The notes beneath the pieces are model-generated. The model worked only from the letters and a program-made list of their open reading frames with translations. It ran no database searches and was not told where the DNA came from. The position numbers and the translations under genes were made by a program. Positions 7,845-17,992 of a DNA stretch of 64,000 bases are shown one piece after another. Numbering within the stretch: the first letter of the stretch is position 1; each line of letters opens with the position of its first letter. The stretch comes from Pontixanthobacter rizhaonensis (GTDB lineage: Bacteria; Pseudomonadota; Alphaproteobacteria; Sphingomonadales; Sphingomonadaceae), in NCBI RefSeq assembly GCF_012972675.1, contig NZ_JABCRE010000003.1:124001-188000 (forward strand), read 5' to 3'.

Positions 7845-8894
7845 TTAGACGATCTCGTCCTCATCGAACAGGCCATCTGCGAAAACAGCCTCTTCGATAT
7901 TACTCAACCGGTCTTCAGCCGTGCCCGGTATCTCCACCTCTGCGACATGAACCAGCGCATCGCCTTGATTGACCACTGGCAAATTGCTGCGCCCGATAAT
8001 GATCCCGCAGATCGGGGATGGCACGGCAATGTCATTATCGCCGAATGGGTCTGTCAAATACCCGACCGCCTCACCTTCTGTCACCAAAGCACCGCTGGGC
8101 TTGGTTGCCCGAAACAGTCCCCCAAGCGGCGCGCGCACCCACGTGGACCGCCGGCTGCGGACAGATTTTGCCCCGGCCTTGCGCGGCAATTTCACACCCA
8201 TGTCCAGATGATGCATGACGCGCAGAATGCCTTGCACAGCCACGCGAATGCTCAGCTCGTCAAACCGCAAAGCCTCGCCCGCTTCCACCAATAAGACATC
8301 ACAATCATGATCCGCCGCTGTTTGCCGCAAAGACCCCTCACGCAGTTTGGAAACTATCACTGCGGGCGCACCGAATATGGGTGCAAGCTCTTCTGCCACC
8401 GGACGATTATCACTGATGCGCACTTGCGGCAGGTTTTCGCGGTGCAAGCCGGCGGTGTGAATATCCACCCCGATATTGCTGCGCGCGATAATTTCAGTCG
8501 TAAAGCAATGCGCCAATTGGGACGCAAGCGATCCGGTAGAATTCCCCGGGAAACACCGGTTCAGATCGCGGCGATCCGGCAGGTATCGCTGATGCGCAAC
8601 GAAGCCATACGCATTCACAATCGGAATACACAGTAACGTTCCGGCAAGCCGGTTTGCCGATACCGATTTGAGCAATCGGCGGACCACTTCGACCCCGATA
8701 ATCTCATCCCCATGCACACTTCCGCTGACGAACATCACCGGCCCGGGCTTCTTGCCATGAATGACCCGTACCCGAAGCGAAACTTCCGTGTCGGTCGGCA
8801 AGCGGCTGACAGGAATATCAATGGTTTCGGTGGTTCCGGGCGCGATAAAATGGCCGGCAATCTCAAAATGCGGAACAGGTGCGGCTTTGGGCAC
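7845..8894 (-). CDS. Succinylglutamate desuccinylase/aspartoacylase family zinc hydrolase
   Basis: The 349-residue protein belongs to the AstE/AspA (M14-like) group. VSGSVHGDEIIGVEVVRRLL carries the HGDE zinc motif near residue 60, followed by PDRRDLNRCFPG, a further histidine in GVDIHTAGLH, and EAGEALRFDE with the catalytic glutamate. The C-terminal region resembles the family's biotinyl-like domain. It should cleave an N-acyl amide; the substrate is unknown. The start appears to be GTG with an AAGG site nine bases away; no better ATG is near. An acidic tail (DGLFDEDEIV) closes the protein. Confidence 0.8.
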   Translation of the reverse strand: MPKAAPVPHFEIAGHFIAPGTTETIDIPVSRLPTDTEVSLRVRVIHGKKPGPVMFVSGSVHGDEIIGVEVVRRLLKSVSANRLAGTLLCIPIVNAYGFVAHQRYLPDRRDLNRCFPGNSTGSLASQLAHCFTTEIIARSNIGVDIHTAGLHRENLPQVRISDNRPVAEELAPIFGAPAVIVSKLREGSLRQTAADHDCDVLLVEAGEALRFDELSIRVAVQGILRVMHHLDMGVKLPRKAGAKSVRSRRSTWVRAPLGGLFRATKPSGALVTEGEAVGYLTDPFGDNDIAVPSPICGIIIGRSNLPVVNQGDALVHVAEVEIPGTAEDRLSNIEEAVFADGLFDEDEIV

Positions 8895-8977
8895 AGGTAT
8901 TTACCTTGCAATAATGCGGACACACTTATCCGGCGCGGCGCGTTTGCGCCGGATTGCCGGAAAAGGGAAGCCGCAAA

Positions 8978-9010
8978 AGAAAAGGGGCCGCGATCGCTCG
9001 CAGCCCCTTC
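8978..9010 (-). terminator. Terminator after pnp
   Basis: On the minus strand an inverted repeat of AAGGGGC and GCCCCTT surrounds a GC-rich loop and is followed by a T-rich run (TTTTCTTTT). It lies about 20 bases beyond the pnp stop. Confidence 0.75.
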
Positions 9011-9030
9011 CTATCAGTTTGAAGTGACGA

Positions 9031-11316
9031 TTAGTCCTTCAGGAAATCCGGAACGTGACTGTCACCGCCACCGTTTCCATCCCCGGAACCACCTTTGTCA
9101 CCGCCGCCACGTGGCCCGCGACCACGGCCGCCACCGTCACGGCCACCGCCGCGTGGACGGCGATCACCGCCGCCGCGTGGTTTGTTTTCGCGTGGTGGGC
9201 GTGTGTCTTCCAGCTCTTCGCCAGTTTCTTGGTCAACTACGCGCATCGACAGGCGGACTTTGCCGCGCTGGTCGATCTCCAGAACCTTGACCTTAACTTC
9301 CTGACCTTCGGAGACAACGTCACCAGGCTTTTCAACACGCTCGTTCTTCATTTCGGACACGTGGACGAGACCGTCCTTGCCGCCCATGAAGTTCACGAAT
9401 GCACCGAAATCGACGATGTTGACGACTTTACCTTCGTAGATTTTGCCGACTTCGGCTTCTTCTACAATGCCTTCGATCCATTTCCGTGCAGCTTCAATCT
9501 GCGAACCGTCGGAAGACGAGATCTTGATTGTGCCTTCATCGTCAATGTCGACCTTGGCACCGGTTTCCGCAACGATTTCACGGATAACCTTACCGCCAGT
9601 ACCGATGATGTCGCGGATCTTCGATTTGTCGATCTGCATGGTTTCGATACGCGGTGCGTGCTGGCTGACTTCGGTCCGGGCATTGCCCAGAGCTTTAGTC
9701 ATTTCGCCAAGGATGTGAGCGCGGCCGCCTTTGGCCTGCTCCATCGCGGTTTCCATGATTTCTTTGGTGATACCAGCGACTTTGATGTCCATTTGCAGCG
9801 AGGTAATACCGCGCTCCGAACCGGCTACTTTAAAGTCCATATCGCCCAGGTGATCTTCATCACCCAGAATATCGGACAGAACGGTAAACTCGTCACCTTC
9901 AAGGATCAGGCCCATCGCGATACCCGAAACCGGATATTCGATTGGAACACCAGCATCCATCATCGACAGACAGCCACCGCAAACAGTCGCCATCGAAGAC
10001 GAACCGTTGGATTCGGTAATGTCAGACAGAACACGGATGGTGTACGGGAAGTCTTCCACCGATGGTAGCACAGGGTGCAGCGCACGCCATGCGAGCTTAC
10101 CGTGACCTGTTTCGCGGCGGCTAGTGAAGCCGAAGCGGCCGACTTCACCAACCGAATAGGGCGGGAAGTTGTAATGCAGCATGAAATTGGAATAGCTCAG
10201 CCCTTCCAATCCATCGATCATTTGCTCTGCATCTTTGGTACCCAAGGTGACAGTACAGATCGCCTGTGTTTCACCGCGAGTGAACAAGGCCGAACCGTGG
10301 GTACGGGGCAGCAAGCCAACCATCGCTTCAATCGGGCGGACTTCATCCGTTTTACGGCCATCAATACGCTGACCGTCTTTCAAGATTGCACCACGAACGA
10401 TTTCTGATTCCAGCTTCTTAACCGCTTTACCGGCAGTCATTTGTGTCTGGCCATCTTCTTCGGCGTAAGCGTCTTTGGCTTTCGCACGCACTGCATTCAA
10501 AGCGTCTGACCGCTCTGACTTATCAGTCAACTTATACGCAGCGGCGATATCATCACCAACAAGGCCGCGCAGCTTTTCTTTGATTTCGGCAGTATCGTCC
10601 GAAGTATCAATTTCCCAAGGTTCCTTGGCAGCTTGCTCAGCCAGTTCGACGATCGCGCCGATGACTTTGCGGCTTTCCTCATGCGCAAACATGATCGCGC
10701 CGAGCATTTCTTCCTCGGTCAATTCCTTGGCTTCGGATTCAACCATCATCACAGCATCGTTGGTTGCTGCAACCACAAGGTCGAGACGGCCATCATCGCC
10801 CAATGCATCCGAAATGCTTGGGTTGAGAACATATTCACCGTCAGTGGAGAAGCCAACGCGGGCTGCGCCGATTGGGCCCATGAATGGAACGCCGGAAATA
10901 GTCAGAGCAGCAGACGCCGCGATCATCGCGACAATATCCGGCTCTGTTTCGCCGTCATAAGACATGACCTGCGCGATTACGTTGATCTCGTTGTAGAAAC
11001 CTTCTGGGAACAGCGGACGACACGGACGGTCGATAAGGCGGCTGGTCAGTGTTTCTTTTTCAGTGGCACGGCCTTCACGCTTGAAGAAGCCGCCCGGGAT
11101 ACGGCCAGCAGCCGAGAATTTTTCTTGATAATGTACGGTCAGCGGGAAGAAGTCCTGGCCTTCACGTACAGATTTAGCGGCGGTTACTGCGCACAGCACC
11201 ACGGTTTCGCCATAAGTTGCCAGAACAGCGCCGTCTGCTTGACGGGCAATCTGACCAGTTTCGAGAGTGAGGGTTTTGCCGCCCCATTCAATCGATACGG
11301 TTTTCTTGTCGAACAT
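9031..11316 (-). CDS. pnp: Polyribonucleotide nucleotidyltransferase (PNPase)
   Basis: The 761-residue enzyme has both RNase PH-like domains (residues about 10-230 and 310-540), a KH domain with [10 protein letters not shown] near 565, and an S1 domain near 620-690 ([27 protein letters not shown]). It degrades RNA 3' to 5' by phosphorolysis. The tail after the S1 domain is a long Gly/Arg-rich stretch ending in [10 protein letters not shown], which fits RNase E or RNA contacts in alphaproteobacterial degradosomes. The gene follows rpsO by 176 bases, the classic rpsO-pnp order. The start has a good AAGGAAA site. Confidence 0.97.
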   Translation of the reverse strand: MFDKKTVSIEWGGKTLTLETGQIARQADGAVLATYGETVVLCAVTAAKSVREGQDFFPLTVHYQEKFSAAGRIPGGFFKREGRATEKETLTSRLIDRPCRPLFPEGFYNEINVIAQVMSYDGETEPDIVAMIAASAALTISGVPFMGPIGAARVGFSTDGEYVLNPSISDALGDDGRLDLVVAATNDAVMMVESEAKELTEEEMLGAIMFAHEESRKVIGAIVELAEQAAKEPWEIDTSDDTAEIKEKLRGLVGDDIAAAYKLTDKSERSDALNAVRAKAKDAYAEEDGQTQMTAGKAVKKLESEIVRGAILKDGQRIDGRKTDEVRPIEAMVGLLPRTHGSALFTRGETQAICTVTLGTKDAEQMIDGLEGLSYSNFMLHYNFPPYSVGEVGRFGFTSRRETGHGKLAWRALHPVLPSVEDFPYTIRVLSDITESNGSSSMATVCGGCLSMMDAGVPIEYPVSGIAMGLILEGDEFTVLSDILGDEDHLGDMDFKVAGSERGITSLQMDIKVAGITKEIMETAMEQAKGGRAHILGEMTKALGNARTEVSQHAPRIETMQIDKSKIRDIIGTGGKVIREIVAETGAKVDIDDEGTIKISSSDGSQIEAARKWIEGIVEEAEVGKIYEGKVVNIVDFGAFVNFMGGKDGLVHVSEMKNERVEKPGDVVSEGQEVKVKVLEIDQRGKVRLSMRVVDQETGEELEDTRPPRENKPRGGGDRRPRGGGRDGGGRGRGPRGGGDKGGSGDGNGGGDSHVPDFLKD

Positions 11317-11457
11317 GTATTTTCCTTATGAACCCACGCGGCCACATTGCTGCGCGGGGCCTTCTTGTTTCCGGGAGTGCCGGCCCGGGCCGGTGTGGAA
11401 CCTCTTTGGCTCCGATAGACCCCTGCGCCGAATTGCGAAGGGTGTCTGATAGTCAAA

Positions 11458-11482
11458 GGGCGGCCCGTTTCCGGCGCCGCCC
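11458..11482 (-). terminator. Weak stem-loop between rpsO and pnp
   Basis: On the minus strand GGGCGGC and GCCGCCC form a perfect seven-base stem with an 11-base loop, followed by only three T residues. It lies 11 bases after rpsO. In enterobacteria an attenuating terminator sits at the same place, so partial read-through into pnp is likely. Confidence 0.5.
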
Positions 11483-11492
11483 CCTGTCATTC

Positions 11493-11762
11493 TTATTTAC
11501 GCAGACCCAATTTCTGGATCAGTTCGTTGTAGCGGGCCACGTCGATCTTTTTCAGATAGGCGAGGAGGCTACGGCGCTTATTGACCATCATCAAAAGGCC
11601 ACGGCGGGAATGGTTATCCTTGTGGTTCGCTTTGAAGTGGTCGGTCAGGTTGCGAATGCGCTCTGTCAGGATAGCAACTTGGACTTCTGGTGAACCAGTG
11701 TCGCCTTCAGCAGTTGCGTATTCTTTGATAATTTCTTGCTTGCGATCTGCAGCTACAGTCAT
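11493..11762 (-). CDS. rpsO: 30S ribosomal protein S15
   Basis: The 89-residue protein begins [30 protein letters not shown]-type residues (split here as the S15 N-terminus and the [17 protein letters not shown] block). It ends RLLAYLKK-like residues with a KLGLRK tail, the normal S15 length and content. It binds the central domain of 16S rRNA. An upstream in-frame start at 11825 lies inside truB and is not needed. The gene lies four bases after truB and upstream of pnp, the usual truB-rpsO-pnp order. Confidence 0.97.
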   Translation of the reverse strand: MTVAADRKQEIIKEYATAEGDTGSPEVQVAILTERIRNLTDHFKANHKDNHSRRGLLMMVNKRRSLLAYLKKIDVARYNELIQKLGLRK

Positions 11763-11766
11763 GTTT

Positions 11767-12774
11767 TTACTCCGCGACATCGGATAGGTTAAAACCCCTG
11801 ACGACCTTAGCCGTACCGCTTTCAAGCTCCAGCAATGCCACCGGTATATCCCGGTGGAATCCGCAATAGAGCCCGTCTGCTTGGGGCTGCCCGGTAAGAA
11901 CGCGGCCCTGACGGACTGCGCCTGCCTGATCGGACGAGAGGATAAGGGCCGGGATGTCGTCCAGCCCCGCCTCCAAAGGCAGGATTACTTCTTCAAGTGG
12001 CGCGCCCTTACCAATCTCGTTCAATTTGTCTAGCGAAATCGCCTGTTTTTCGGTGAACGGGCCGGCCTTTGTCCGGCGCAAATATGTGACATGGCCAACC
12101 GTGCCCAGCGCCCGCGCAATATCGCGCGCTAAGGACCGGATATAGGTACCTTTGCTGACATGCGCTGTCAGAGTGATAGCATCGGCCAATTCCAGCGGTG
12201 CGCCCACATCATAGGGATCCGGCCTGCCCGCCGTTGTGGCAAAGGCGGAATCGGGCAGATCACCCGCATCATACCCTGCCCCCATGGTGAGCGAATAGAT
12301 CGTTACCGCACGGGTCGTCAGCTCCACCTCTTCACCGGCGCGCGCCAGATCATAGGCCCGCTTGCCGTCCACTTTCAGCGCGGAATAGGCAGGCGGAACT
12401 TGGTCAATCTCTCCGGTAAAATGTTCCAATATCGCAGCGACAGCCGCCATTGGCGGACGGCGATCACTTGTTTCGGTGACGTCCCCTTCTGTGTCGAGCG
12501 TGCTGGTTTCCTCGCCAAACTGGATGGTGAATTCATAGATCTTGCTGGCATCCAGCATCCGCCCCGCCAGCTTGGTCGCTTCGCCTAAAGCGATCGGCAA
12601 CACGCCTTCCGCCAGCGGATCCAGCGTGCCGCCATGCCCGGTTTTAGTTTTGGCATAGCCGCCCTCGCGCAAGTTGCGCTTGACCGCTGCAACCGCTTGT
12701 GTGCTGCCCAGCCCGCGCGGCTTATCCAGAATGATCCAGCCGTTTGGCGCGGGTTTTTTGGTGGGGTCTGTCAT
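11767..12774 (-). CDS. truB: tRNA pseudouridine(55) synthase TruB
   Basis: The 335-residue protein starts with [18 protein letters not shown]. It contains [23 protein letters not shown], with the catalytic aspartate of the GTLDP motif, and later [16 protein letters not shown]. It isomerises U55 in the T loop of tRNAs. Between residues about 175 and 195 there is an extra segment ([16 protein letters not shown]) compared with short TruB forms. The gene lies 17 bases after the symporter gene and four bases before rpsO. Confidence 0.96.
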   Translation of the reverse strand: MTDPTKKPAPNGWIILDKPRGLGSTQAVAAVKRNLREGGYAKTKTGHGGTLDPLAEGVLPIALGEATKLAGRMLDASKIYEFTIQFGEETSTLDTEGDVTETSDRRPPMAAVAAILEHFTGEIDQVPPAYSALKVDGKRAYDLARAGEEVELTTRAVTIYSLTMGAGYDAGDLPDSAFATTAGRPDPYDVGAPLELADAITLTAHVSKGTYIRSLARDIARALGTVGHVTYLRRTKAGPFTEKQAISLDKLNEIGKGAPLEEVILPLEAGLDDIPALILSSDQAGAVRQGRVLTGQPQADGLYCGFHRDIPVALLELESGTAKVVRGFNLSDVAE

Positions 12775-12791
12775 TCAGCCCCGATAGCGCC

Positions 12792-14222
12792 TCACCGGCC
12801 AAGCTGGAAGCGCGCTGTCTGCCCGAAGACCAGTTTATTGCTCACCAGCGCAGTCACAATCGACAAAGCCAGCGTAATCGCCATGCCGTGGATGTAGTGG
12901 AACGGCTGCCAGATCATGCTGAAATATGCGTAGAACGCGACGCCCGCGACCACGCCGATCATCGCCGCACCGGCCTTCACATCGCGGAATACCAGACACA
13001 CGATAAAGGCCGACAGGATCGGCATGGACAGCAAGCCGTAGAGTTCTTGCACCGTATTGATCAGGCTTTCCTGACTGGAGAAAAACGGCACCAGCATCAA
13101 TGCCAGTACCGACATAGCAATCGACACCATACCGCTCAGGAAAGGAACCGATTTCGGCTTACCGACATAGGCCTCGTGAACATCGCAGACATACAGCGCA
13201 GCAGACGCATTGAGGATGGAATTAAACGTGGTCAGCACGGCCGCTGCGATGGCCGCTGCGAATGCACCGGATAACCACACCGGCAACACATCACCCACGA
13301 TACGGCCGTAAGCGGGATCCCCAATATCGCCGTATAATTTATACGATACGATGCCCGGGATCACCACAATTGCCGGCACAATCAGCAAGCGAATTCCGGC
13401 TGCGGCCAGCACGCCCTTTTGCGCTTCCTTGATATTGGGCGCGGCCATCGCCCGCTGGGTAATTGTCTGGTTGGTGGACCAGTAGAATGTCTGGATGAAG
13501 ATCATCCCCGTCAGCAGCGTGTGCCACGGAATGGGGCTGTCATTATCGCCGATCAAGGTGAGCCGTTCCGCCGGAATGCCCGATAGATCGAAATCAATTG
13601 CCGACAGTGCAAGATACACAACGAGCAGCGCAAGGCCGAGGATCAGAACGCCGGAATAAGTATCGGACACAGCCACCGCCCTCAGCCCGCCGAAAATGGC
13701 ATAGGCGGCCCCGACCGATGCGAGCACAACCGATGCGAACATCAAATTGTTCAGGCTGGTATCAATACCCGTCATCGATAGCAGGAACAGCGATCCGCCA
13801 TAGAGGATTGCGGGCAGAAAAATGAACAGATTGCCGAATAGGAACAGCACCGAAATCAGCGCGCGAATATGTTTGTCGCCATATTTCTTCTGCAACAGTT
13901 CGGTCGTGGTGGTGCAGTTATTTTTGTAATAGACTGGCAGGAATACGAAGGTGAGGATCAGCAAGCCAAACACGGCGGCAAATTCCCACCACGCGAGCAG
14001 CGCCATCTGGTTGCCATTCATCCCGACCAGCTGATCGGTGGACAGATTGGTCAGCGTGATGGAGCCGGCAACAAAGTACCAAGTCAGGCCGCCATTGGCG
14101 AGGAAGTAGTCTTTCTCATCCGCTGCTTCACCCTTACCCTTACCGCGGCAGTGGAGGTAGGTTGCGAAGGCTATCAGCGCCGAAATCGCCAGAAATACGC
14201 CGATCTGGACCGGATTGTTCAT
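12792..14222 (-). CDS. Sodium:solute symporter (SSS family), probable galactoside/galactose uptake
   Basis: The 476-residue inner-membrane protein has about 12-14 helices and SSS-family features. These include DYFLANGGLTWYFVAGSITLTNLSTDQLVG near the start, a GLRAVAVSDTYSGVLILG helix, and FYWSTNQTITQRAMAA in the middle. Family members couple Na+ to sugar, proline or vitamin uptake. Substrate is inferred from the neighbours: the gene is divergent from an alpha-galactosidase, glpD, galT and galK. The start has a strong GGGAGGGA site. It could read through into truB, 17 bases downstream. Confidence 0.85.
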   Translation of the reverse strand: MNNPVQIGVFLAISALIAFATYLHCRGKGKGEAADEKDYFLANGGLTWYFVAGSITLTNLSTDQLVGMNGNQMALLAWWEFAAVFGLLILTFVFLPVYYKNNCTTTTELLQKKYGDKHIRALISVLFLFGNLFIFLPAILYGGSLFLLSMTGIDTSLNNLMFASVVLASVGAAYAIFGGLRAVAVSDTYSGVLILGLALLVVYLALSAIDFDLSGIPAERLTLIGDNDSPIPWHTLLTGMIFIQTFYWSTNQTITQRAMAAPNIKEAQKGVLAAAGIRLLIVPAIVVIPGIVSYKLYGDIGDPAYGRIVGDVLPVWLSGAFAAAIAAAVLTTFNSILNASAALYVCDVHEAYVGKPKSVPFLSGMVSIAMSVLALMLVPFFSSQESLINTVQELYGLLSMPILSAFIVCLVFRDVKAGAAMIGVVAGVAFYAYFSMIWQPFHYIHGMAITLALSIVTALVSNKLVFGQTARFQLGR

Positions 14223-14310
14223 TGATCTTCCCTCCCCCGCATATCGCGGGATTATCTCGATCTCTGCCGAGCTAAGAAGCCTTGCCTAGCCCGCTTTTTC
14301 CGCAATACCA

Positions 14311-16488
14311 ATGGTTTCTATTTGCCAGCCGCCGATGATCTGCCAGAAGCCCCCTGTGGCTGATCTTACCATCCTTCGCGCCGCGGGCACTTTGGTTGTT
14401 CTGGAAACCGCAAAAGGCGCGCGCCCTGCGGTCCTTTATGCTGGCCCCGACATGGAAGGCGCAGCGCCGTCCAGCCTCGCACTGTTGCAAACCAGCCAGC
14501 ATATTCCGGGCGGGCCGGAGCACCCCGTCCAACCCTCTTTGCTCAATCCGCTTGGCTCAGGCTGGCCGGGCGCGCCGGGTTTGGCCGCGCATCGCGGTGG
14601 AACGGATTGGGCCATTGATCTGCGGGTAAGCAAAGCCGAGCAGATTTCTGATTATCAGATCGATGTGCATTGCGCTGACGCAGAGGCCAATATCGCTGCC
14701 ACCCACCATTTTGCACTGTGCCCGTCCACCGGCGTCTTGGGCTGCTCGGTCAGCCTCTCCAATATGGCCGAGCTGCCGATAGAGCTTGGCCATTGCGCTG
14801 CATTGTGCCTGCCGGTCGACAACCGCCTGACCGCCCTGCGGACATTTAGCGGCAAATGGGCGGATGAATTTAGAACCGACGACATTAAACGCTTTCGCGG
14901 ATCATACGTGAGGGAAAACCGAGCCGGCCGGACAAGCCATTCTGACTTCCCCGGCCTGTATCTTGGCAGTGAACACACCAGCGAAGATCACGGCCTAGCG
15001 GCGGCATTCCACCTTGGCTGGTCGGGCAACAGCCAGTTGCGGCTGAGCACAGAGCAAGACGGGTCGGTGATTTTTCAGGCGGGCGAGTTGCTGTTGCCGG
15101 GCGAAGTTCAAATCGGCGGCACCTACCGCACACCTACGCTGCACATCTGCTGGTCCAATGGCGGCTATGGTGATGTTTCCCGCCGTCTGCAAAGCCATGT
15201 AACACAAAGGGTAATCCCAAGCTCCGCCGCCAATAAACCGCGCCCGGTTCATTACAACACATGGGAAGCGGTCTATTTCGATCATCAGGAAAATCGCTTG
15301 ATCGATCTGGCGGAAAAGGCTGCTGGCGTGGGCGCAGAACGGTTTGTGCTGGATGATGGCTGGTTCGGCGGCAGACGCAGCGATGCGGCAGGCTTAGGCG
15401 ATTGGTGGGTCTCGCGAGATGTCTATCCCGACGGGCTGCACGCCATCGCCCGCCGCGTTCGCGCATTGGGGATGGAGTTTGGCCTTTGGTTTGAACCTGA
15501 AATGGTCAATCCCGATAGCGATCTGTACCGCGCGCATCCCGATTGGGTTCTGGGCATTGACGGGTTGGACCCGATACCATCACGGCACCAGCTCACTCTT
15601 GATCTGACCAAGCCCGAAGTCAGCAGCTATCTGTTTGACACGGTCAGCGCCCTGATTGCCGAATATCAGATTGATTACATCAAATGGGATATGAACCGCG
15701 ACACCCAGCACCCGGGAAGCGGCGGACGGGCTGTGATGCACAAACAGACCCGCGCGCTCTATACCTTGATTGACCGGATACGCACCGCGCATCCCGATAC
15801 AGAGATTGAAACCTGTTCATCGGGCGGTGCGCGGGCCGATTATGAAATCTTGCGCCGGACCGACCGTATCTGGACGTCGGACAATAATGATGCCCGCCAC
15901 CGCCACCAGATCATGCGCGGGGCGAGCCACTTCTTCCCTCTCAGCATTCTGGGCAATCATGTTGGCCCCAAGCAGTGCCATATCACTGGCCGGATGTTCG
16001 CGATGCACTTTCGCGCAGCCAGCGCAGTCTTTGGTCATATGGGGATGGAGCTGGATCTCGCGGATGAAACTGAGCAAGACCGCGCGGTTCTCGCATCAGC
16101 GATTGCGCTTCATAAGCAATTTCGGGCGCTCATTCACGGCGGCGCGCATTACCGGATAGAGACCGAACGCTATCTCGCCGCGCAAAGCTGTGTCTCTTCG
16201 GGTCAGGATGAAGCGCTGACCAGCTGCGCGCTTTTGGATGTGTTCCCTGCCACCAAACCACCTTATTTGCGCTTCGCCGGTCTTGATCCTGATCTGCAAT
16301 ACCGGACGCGGATGGTGTGGCCGCAGCACAACCCATCGCTTTCCAGCCCTTCCATTGTGGATGCAGCGGACTTGACCGGCACCGGCTTTGTCGCCAGCGG
16401 TGCGGCGCTTATGGAACATGGTATGCAACTCCCGCTGACACATCCTGATACCTGCATGATTTTTCATAGCGAGGCGGTTGATGCATAA
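14311..16488 (+). CDS. Alpha-galactosidase, glycoside hydrolase family 36
   Basis: The 725-residue protein has the GH36 layout: an N-terminal beta-supersandwich, then a barrel starting near residue 310 (RPVHYNTWEAVYFD). FVLDDGWFGGR and GLWFEPEMVNPDSDL follow, then IDYIKWDMNRD, whose first aspartate is the nucleophile, and WTSDNNDARHR, whose SDN aspartate is the acid/base. It removes terminal alpha-linked galactose. No signal peptide is seen, so it acts in the cytoplasm on substrate imported whole. The ATG at 14311 lacks a strong ribosome site, and a second ATG at 14332 is possible. It overlaps glpD by eight bases. Confidence 0.93.
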   Translation: MVSICQPPMICQKPPVADLTILRAAGTLVVLETAKGARPAVLYAGPDMEGAAPSSLALLQTSQHIPGGPEHPVQPSLLNPLGSGWPGAPGLAAHRGGTDWAIDLRVSKAEQISDYQIDVHCADAEANIAATHHFALCPSTGVLGCSVSLSNMAELPIELGHCAALCLPVDNRLTALRTFSGKWADEFRTDDIKRFRGSYVRENRAGRTSHSDFPGLYLGSEHTSEDHGLAAAFHLGWSGNSQLRLSTEQDGSVIFQAGELLLPGEVQIGGTYRTPTLHICWSNGGYGDVSRRLQSHVTQRVIPSSAANKPRPVHYNTWEAVYFDHQENRLIDLAEKAAGVGAERFVLDDGWFGGRRSDAAGLGDWWVSRDVYPDGLHAIARRVRALGMEFGLWFEPEMVNPDSDLYRAHPDWVLGIDGLDPIPSRHQLTLDLTKPEVSSYLFDTVSALIAEYQIDYIKWDMNRDTQHPGSGGRAVMHKQTRALYTLIDRIRTAHPDTEIETCSSGGARADYEILRRTDRIWTSDNNDARHRHQIMRGASHFFPLSILGNHVGPKQCHITGRMFAMHFRAASAVFGHMGMELDLADETEQDRAVLASAIALHKQFRALIHGGAHYRIETERYLAAQSCVSSGQDEALTSCALLDVFPATKPPYLRFAGLDPDLQYRTRMVWPQHNPSLSSPSIVDAADLTGTGFVASGAALMEHGMQLPLTHPDTCMIFHSEAVDA

Positions 16489-17992
16489 TCCGCAGTCCTA
16501 TGACCTGCTGGTTGTCGGCGGCGGTATTAACGGCGCCGGGATCGCCCGGGATGCTGCCGGCCGCGGGGCGAAAGTTCTGCTGTGCGAGAAAGACGATCTG
16601 GCCAGCCATACATCTTCGGCCAGCACCAAGCTGGTGCATGGCGGTTTGCGCTATCTTGAGCATTATGAATTCCGGCTGGTCCGCGAAAGTCTGATCGAGC
16701 GGGAGCGGCTGCTGGGTATGGCACCGCACATCATCTGGCCGCTGCGCTTTGTCCTGCCGCATGATAAGGGATTGCGCCCCGCGTGGTTGCTGCGGCTTGG
16801 CCTGTTCATGTACGATTATATCGGCGGCCGAAAAATCCTGCCGCCGACCAAAACAGTCAATTTACGCGCTCTGCCCCATGCGGATGTATTGGAAGAGCGA
16901 CTGGTCAAAGGCTTCGAATATTCCGATTGCTGGGTTGAGGATTCCCGCCTTGTAGTCCTCAATGCGGTGGACGCGGCTGAACGCGGCGCGGATGTACGGA
17001 CCAGAACGGAATGCACCGCTTTAACCCGCGATGGAGATATTTGGTCGGCGACACTCACACACGCCGACGGGGCGGCCGAAACGGTCACGGCACGCGCGGT
17101 CGTAAACGCGGCAGGTCCATGGGTAGATGCCGTTCTGGGCAGGGCCAAGCCGGACGACGCCCATAACAATCTGCGGTTGGTCAAAGGCAGCCATTTGGTG
17201 TTCCCGAAACTGTATGACGGGGATCATTGCTACATCTTCCAGAACAAGGATAACCGGATCGTGTTCGCCATTCCCTATGAGGGCGAATTCACCTTGGTGG
17301 GCACCACCGATCAGGCGTTTGAGGGCGACCCCAACGGGATCGATATTTCTGCCGAAGAATCCGCTTATATCTGCGACGCAATCAACGAATATCTCGCCAC
17401 AGATGTGACGCCTGATGGCGCGATCTGGAGCTATGCCGGTGTTCGCCCGCTCTATGATGACAAGTCCGCCAACAATTCAACTGTAACGCGCGACTATGTA
17501 TTTGAACTGGATGCCCCCGCTGGGGAGGCACCGATCTTGTCCATTTTTGGCGGTAAGATAACCACCTATCGCAAGCTGGCCGAACACGCGCTGCACAAGC
17601 TGTCCAAACTCGGCATTGTGGAGGCGGCACCCTGGACTGACGGGGCGACCTTGCCTGGCGGCGATATCGATGTGCATGGCTGGGGCACATTTGTGGCCAC
17701 TATGCAAAGCCGATATGCGTGGTGCCCGCCTGCGGCCATGCGCCGTTTGTGCCGTGCCTATGGTTCACTGACGGCGGAATTGATCGGCGATGCGGCAGAT
17801 TGGGCAGGAATGGGGCAGGAATTCGGCGCCGGTTTGACGGAGCGCGAAATTCGCTTCGTGATCGGCAAGGAATTTGTCAAAAGCGCCGATGATGTCCTGT
17901 GGCGGCGCAGTAAGTTGGGGCTCCACATGACTGCTGACCAGCGCGCTGAAGTCGCCGAGTGGTTCGCCCAGCATCAAGCAACCATCGCTTAA
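16481..17992 (+). CDS. glpD: Glycerol-3-phosphate dehydrogenase (GlpD)
   Basis: The 503-residue flavoprotein starts with the FAD-binding YDLLVVGGGINGAGIARDA. SSASTKLVHGGLRYLEHYEF and the FGGKITTYRKLAEHAL segment typical of GlpD follow near residue 350. It oxidises sn-glycerol 3-phosphate to dihydroxyacetone phosphate and passes electrons to quinone at the inner membrane. The ATG at 16481 overlaps the end of the alpha-galactosidase gene by eight bases; a TTG three bases earlier is the alternative. The galT start overlaps its stop (TAATG). A glycerol oxidation gene inside a galactose operon is unusual. No glycerol kinase gene is present in the window. Confidence 0.95.
   Translation: MHNPQSYDLLVVGGGINGAGIARDAAGRGAKVLLCEKDDLASHTSSASTKLVHGGLRYLEHYEFRLVRESLIERERLLGMAPHIIWPLRFVLPHDKGLRPAWLLRLGLFMYDYIGGRKILPPTKTVNLRALPHADVLEERLVKGFEYSDCWVEDSRLVVLNAVDAAERGADVRTRTECTALTRDGDIWSATLTHADGAAETVTARAVVNAAGPWVDAVLGRAKPDDAHNNLRLVKGSHLVFPKLYDGDHCYIFQNKDNRIVFAIPYEGEFTLVGTTDQAFEGDPNGIDISAEESAYICDAINEYLATDVTPDGAIWSYAGVRPLYDDKSANNSTVTRDYVFELDAPAGEAPILSIFGGKITTYRKLAEHALHKLSKLGIVEAAPWTDGATLPGGDIDVHGWGTFVATMQSRYAWCPPAAMRRLCRAYGSLTAELIGDAADWAGMGQEFGAGLTEREIRFVIGKEFVKSADDVLWRRSKLGLHMTADQRAEVAEWFAQHQATIA

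Noticed and set aside
9055-10068. A 337-codon open frame on the plus strand opposite pnp.
   Set aside because: It lies wholly antisense to the conserved pnp gene and its product has low-complexity, non-family sequence. GC-rich codon use leaves antisense frames open.
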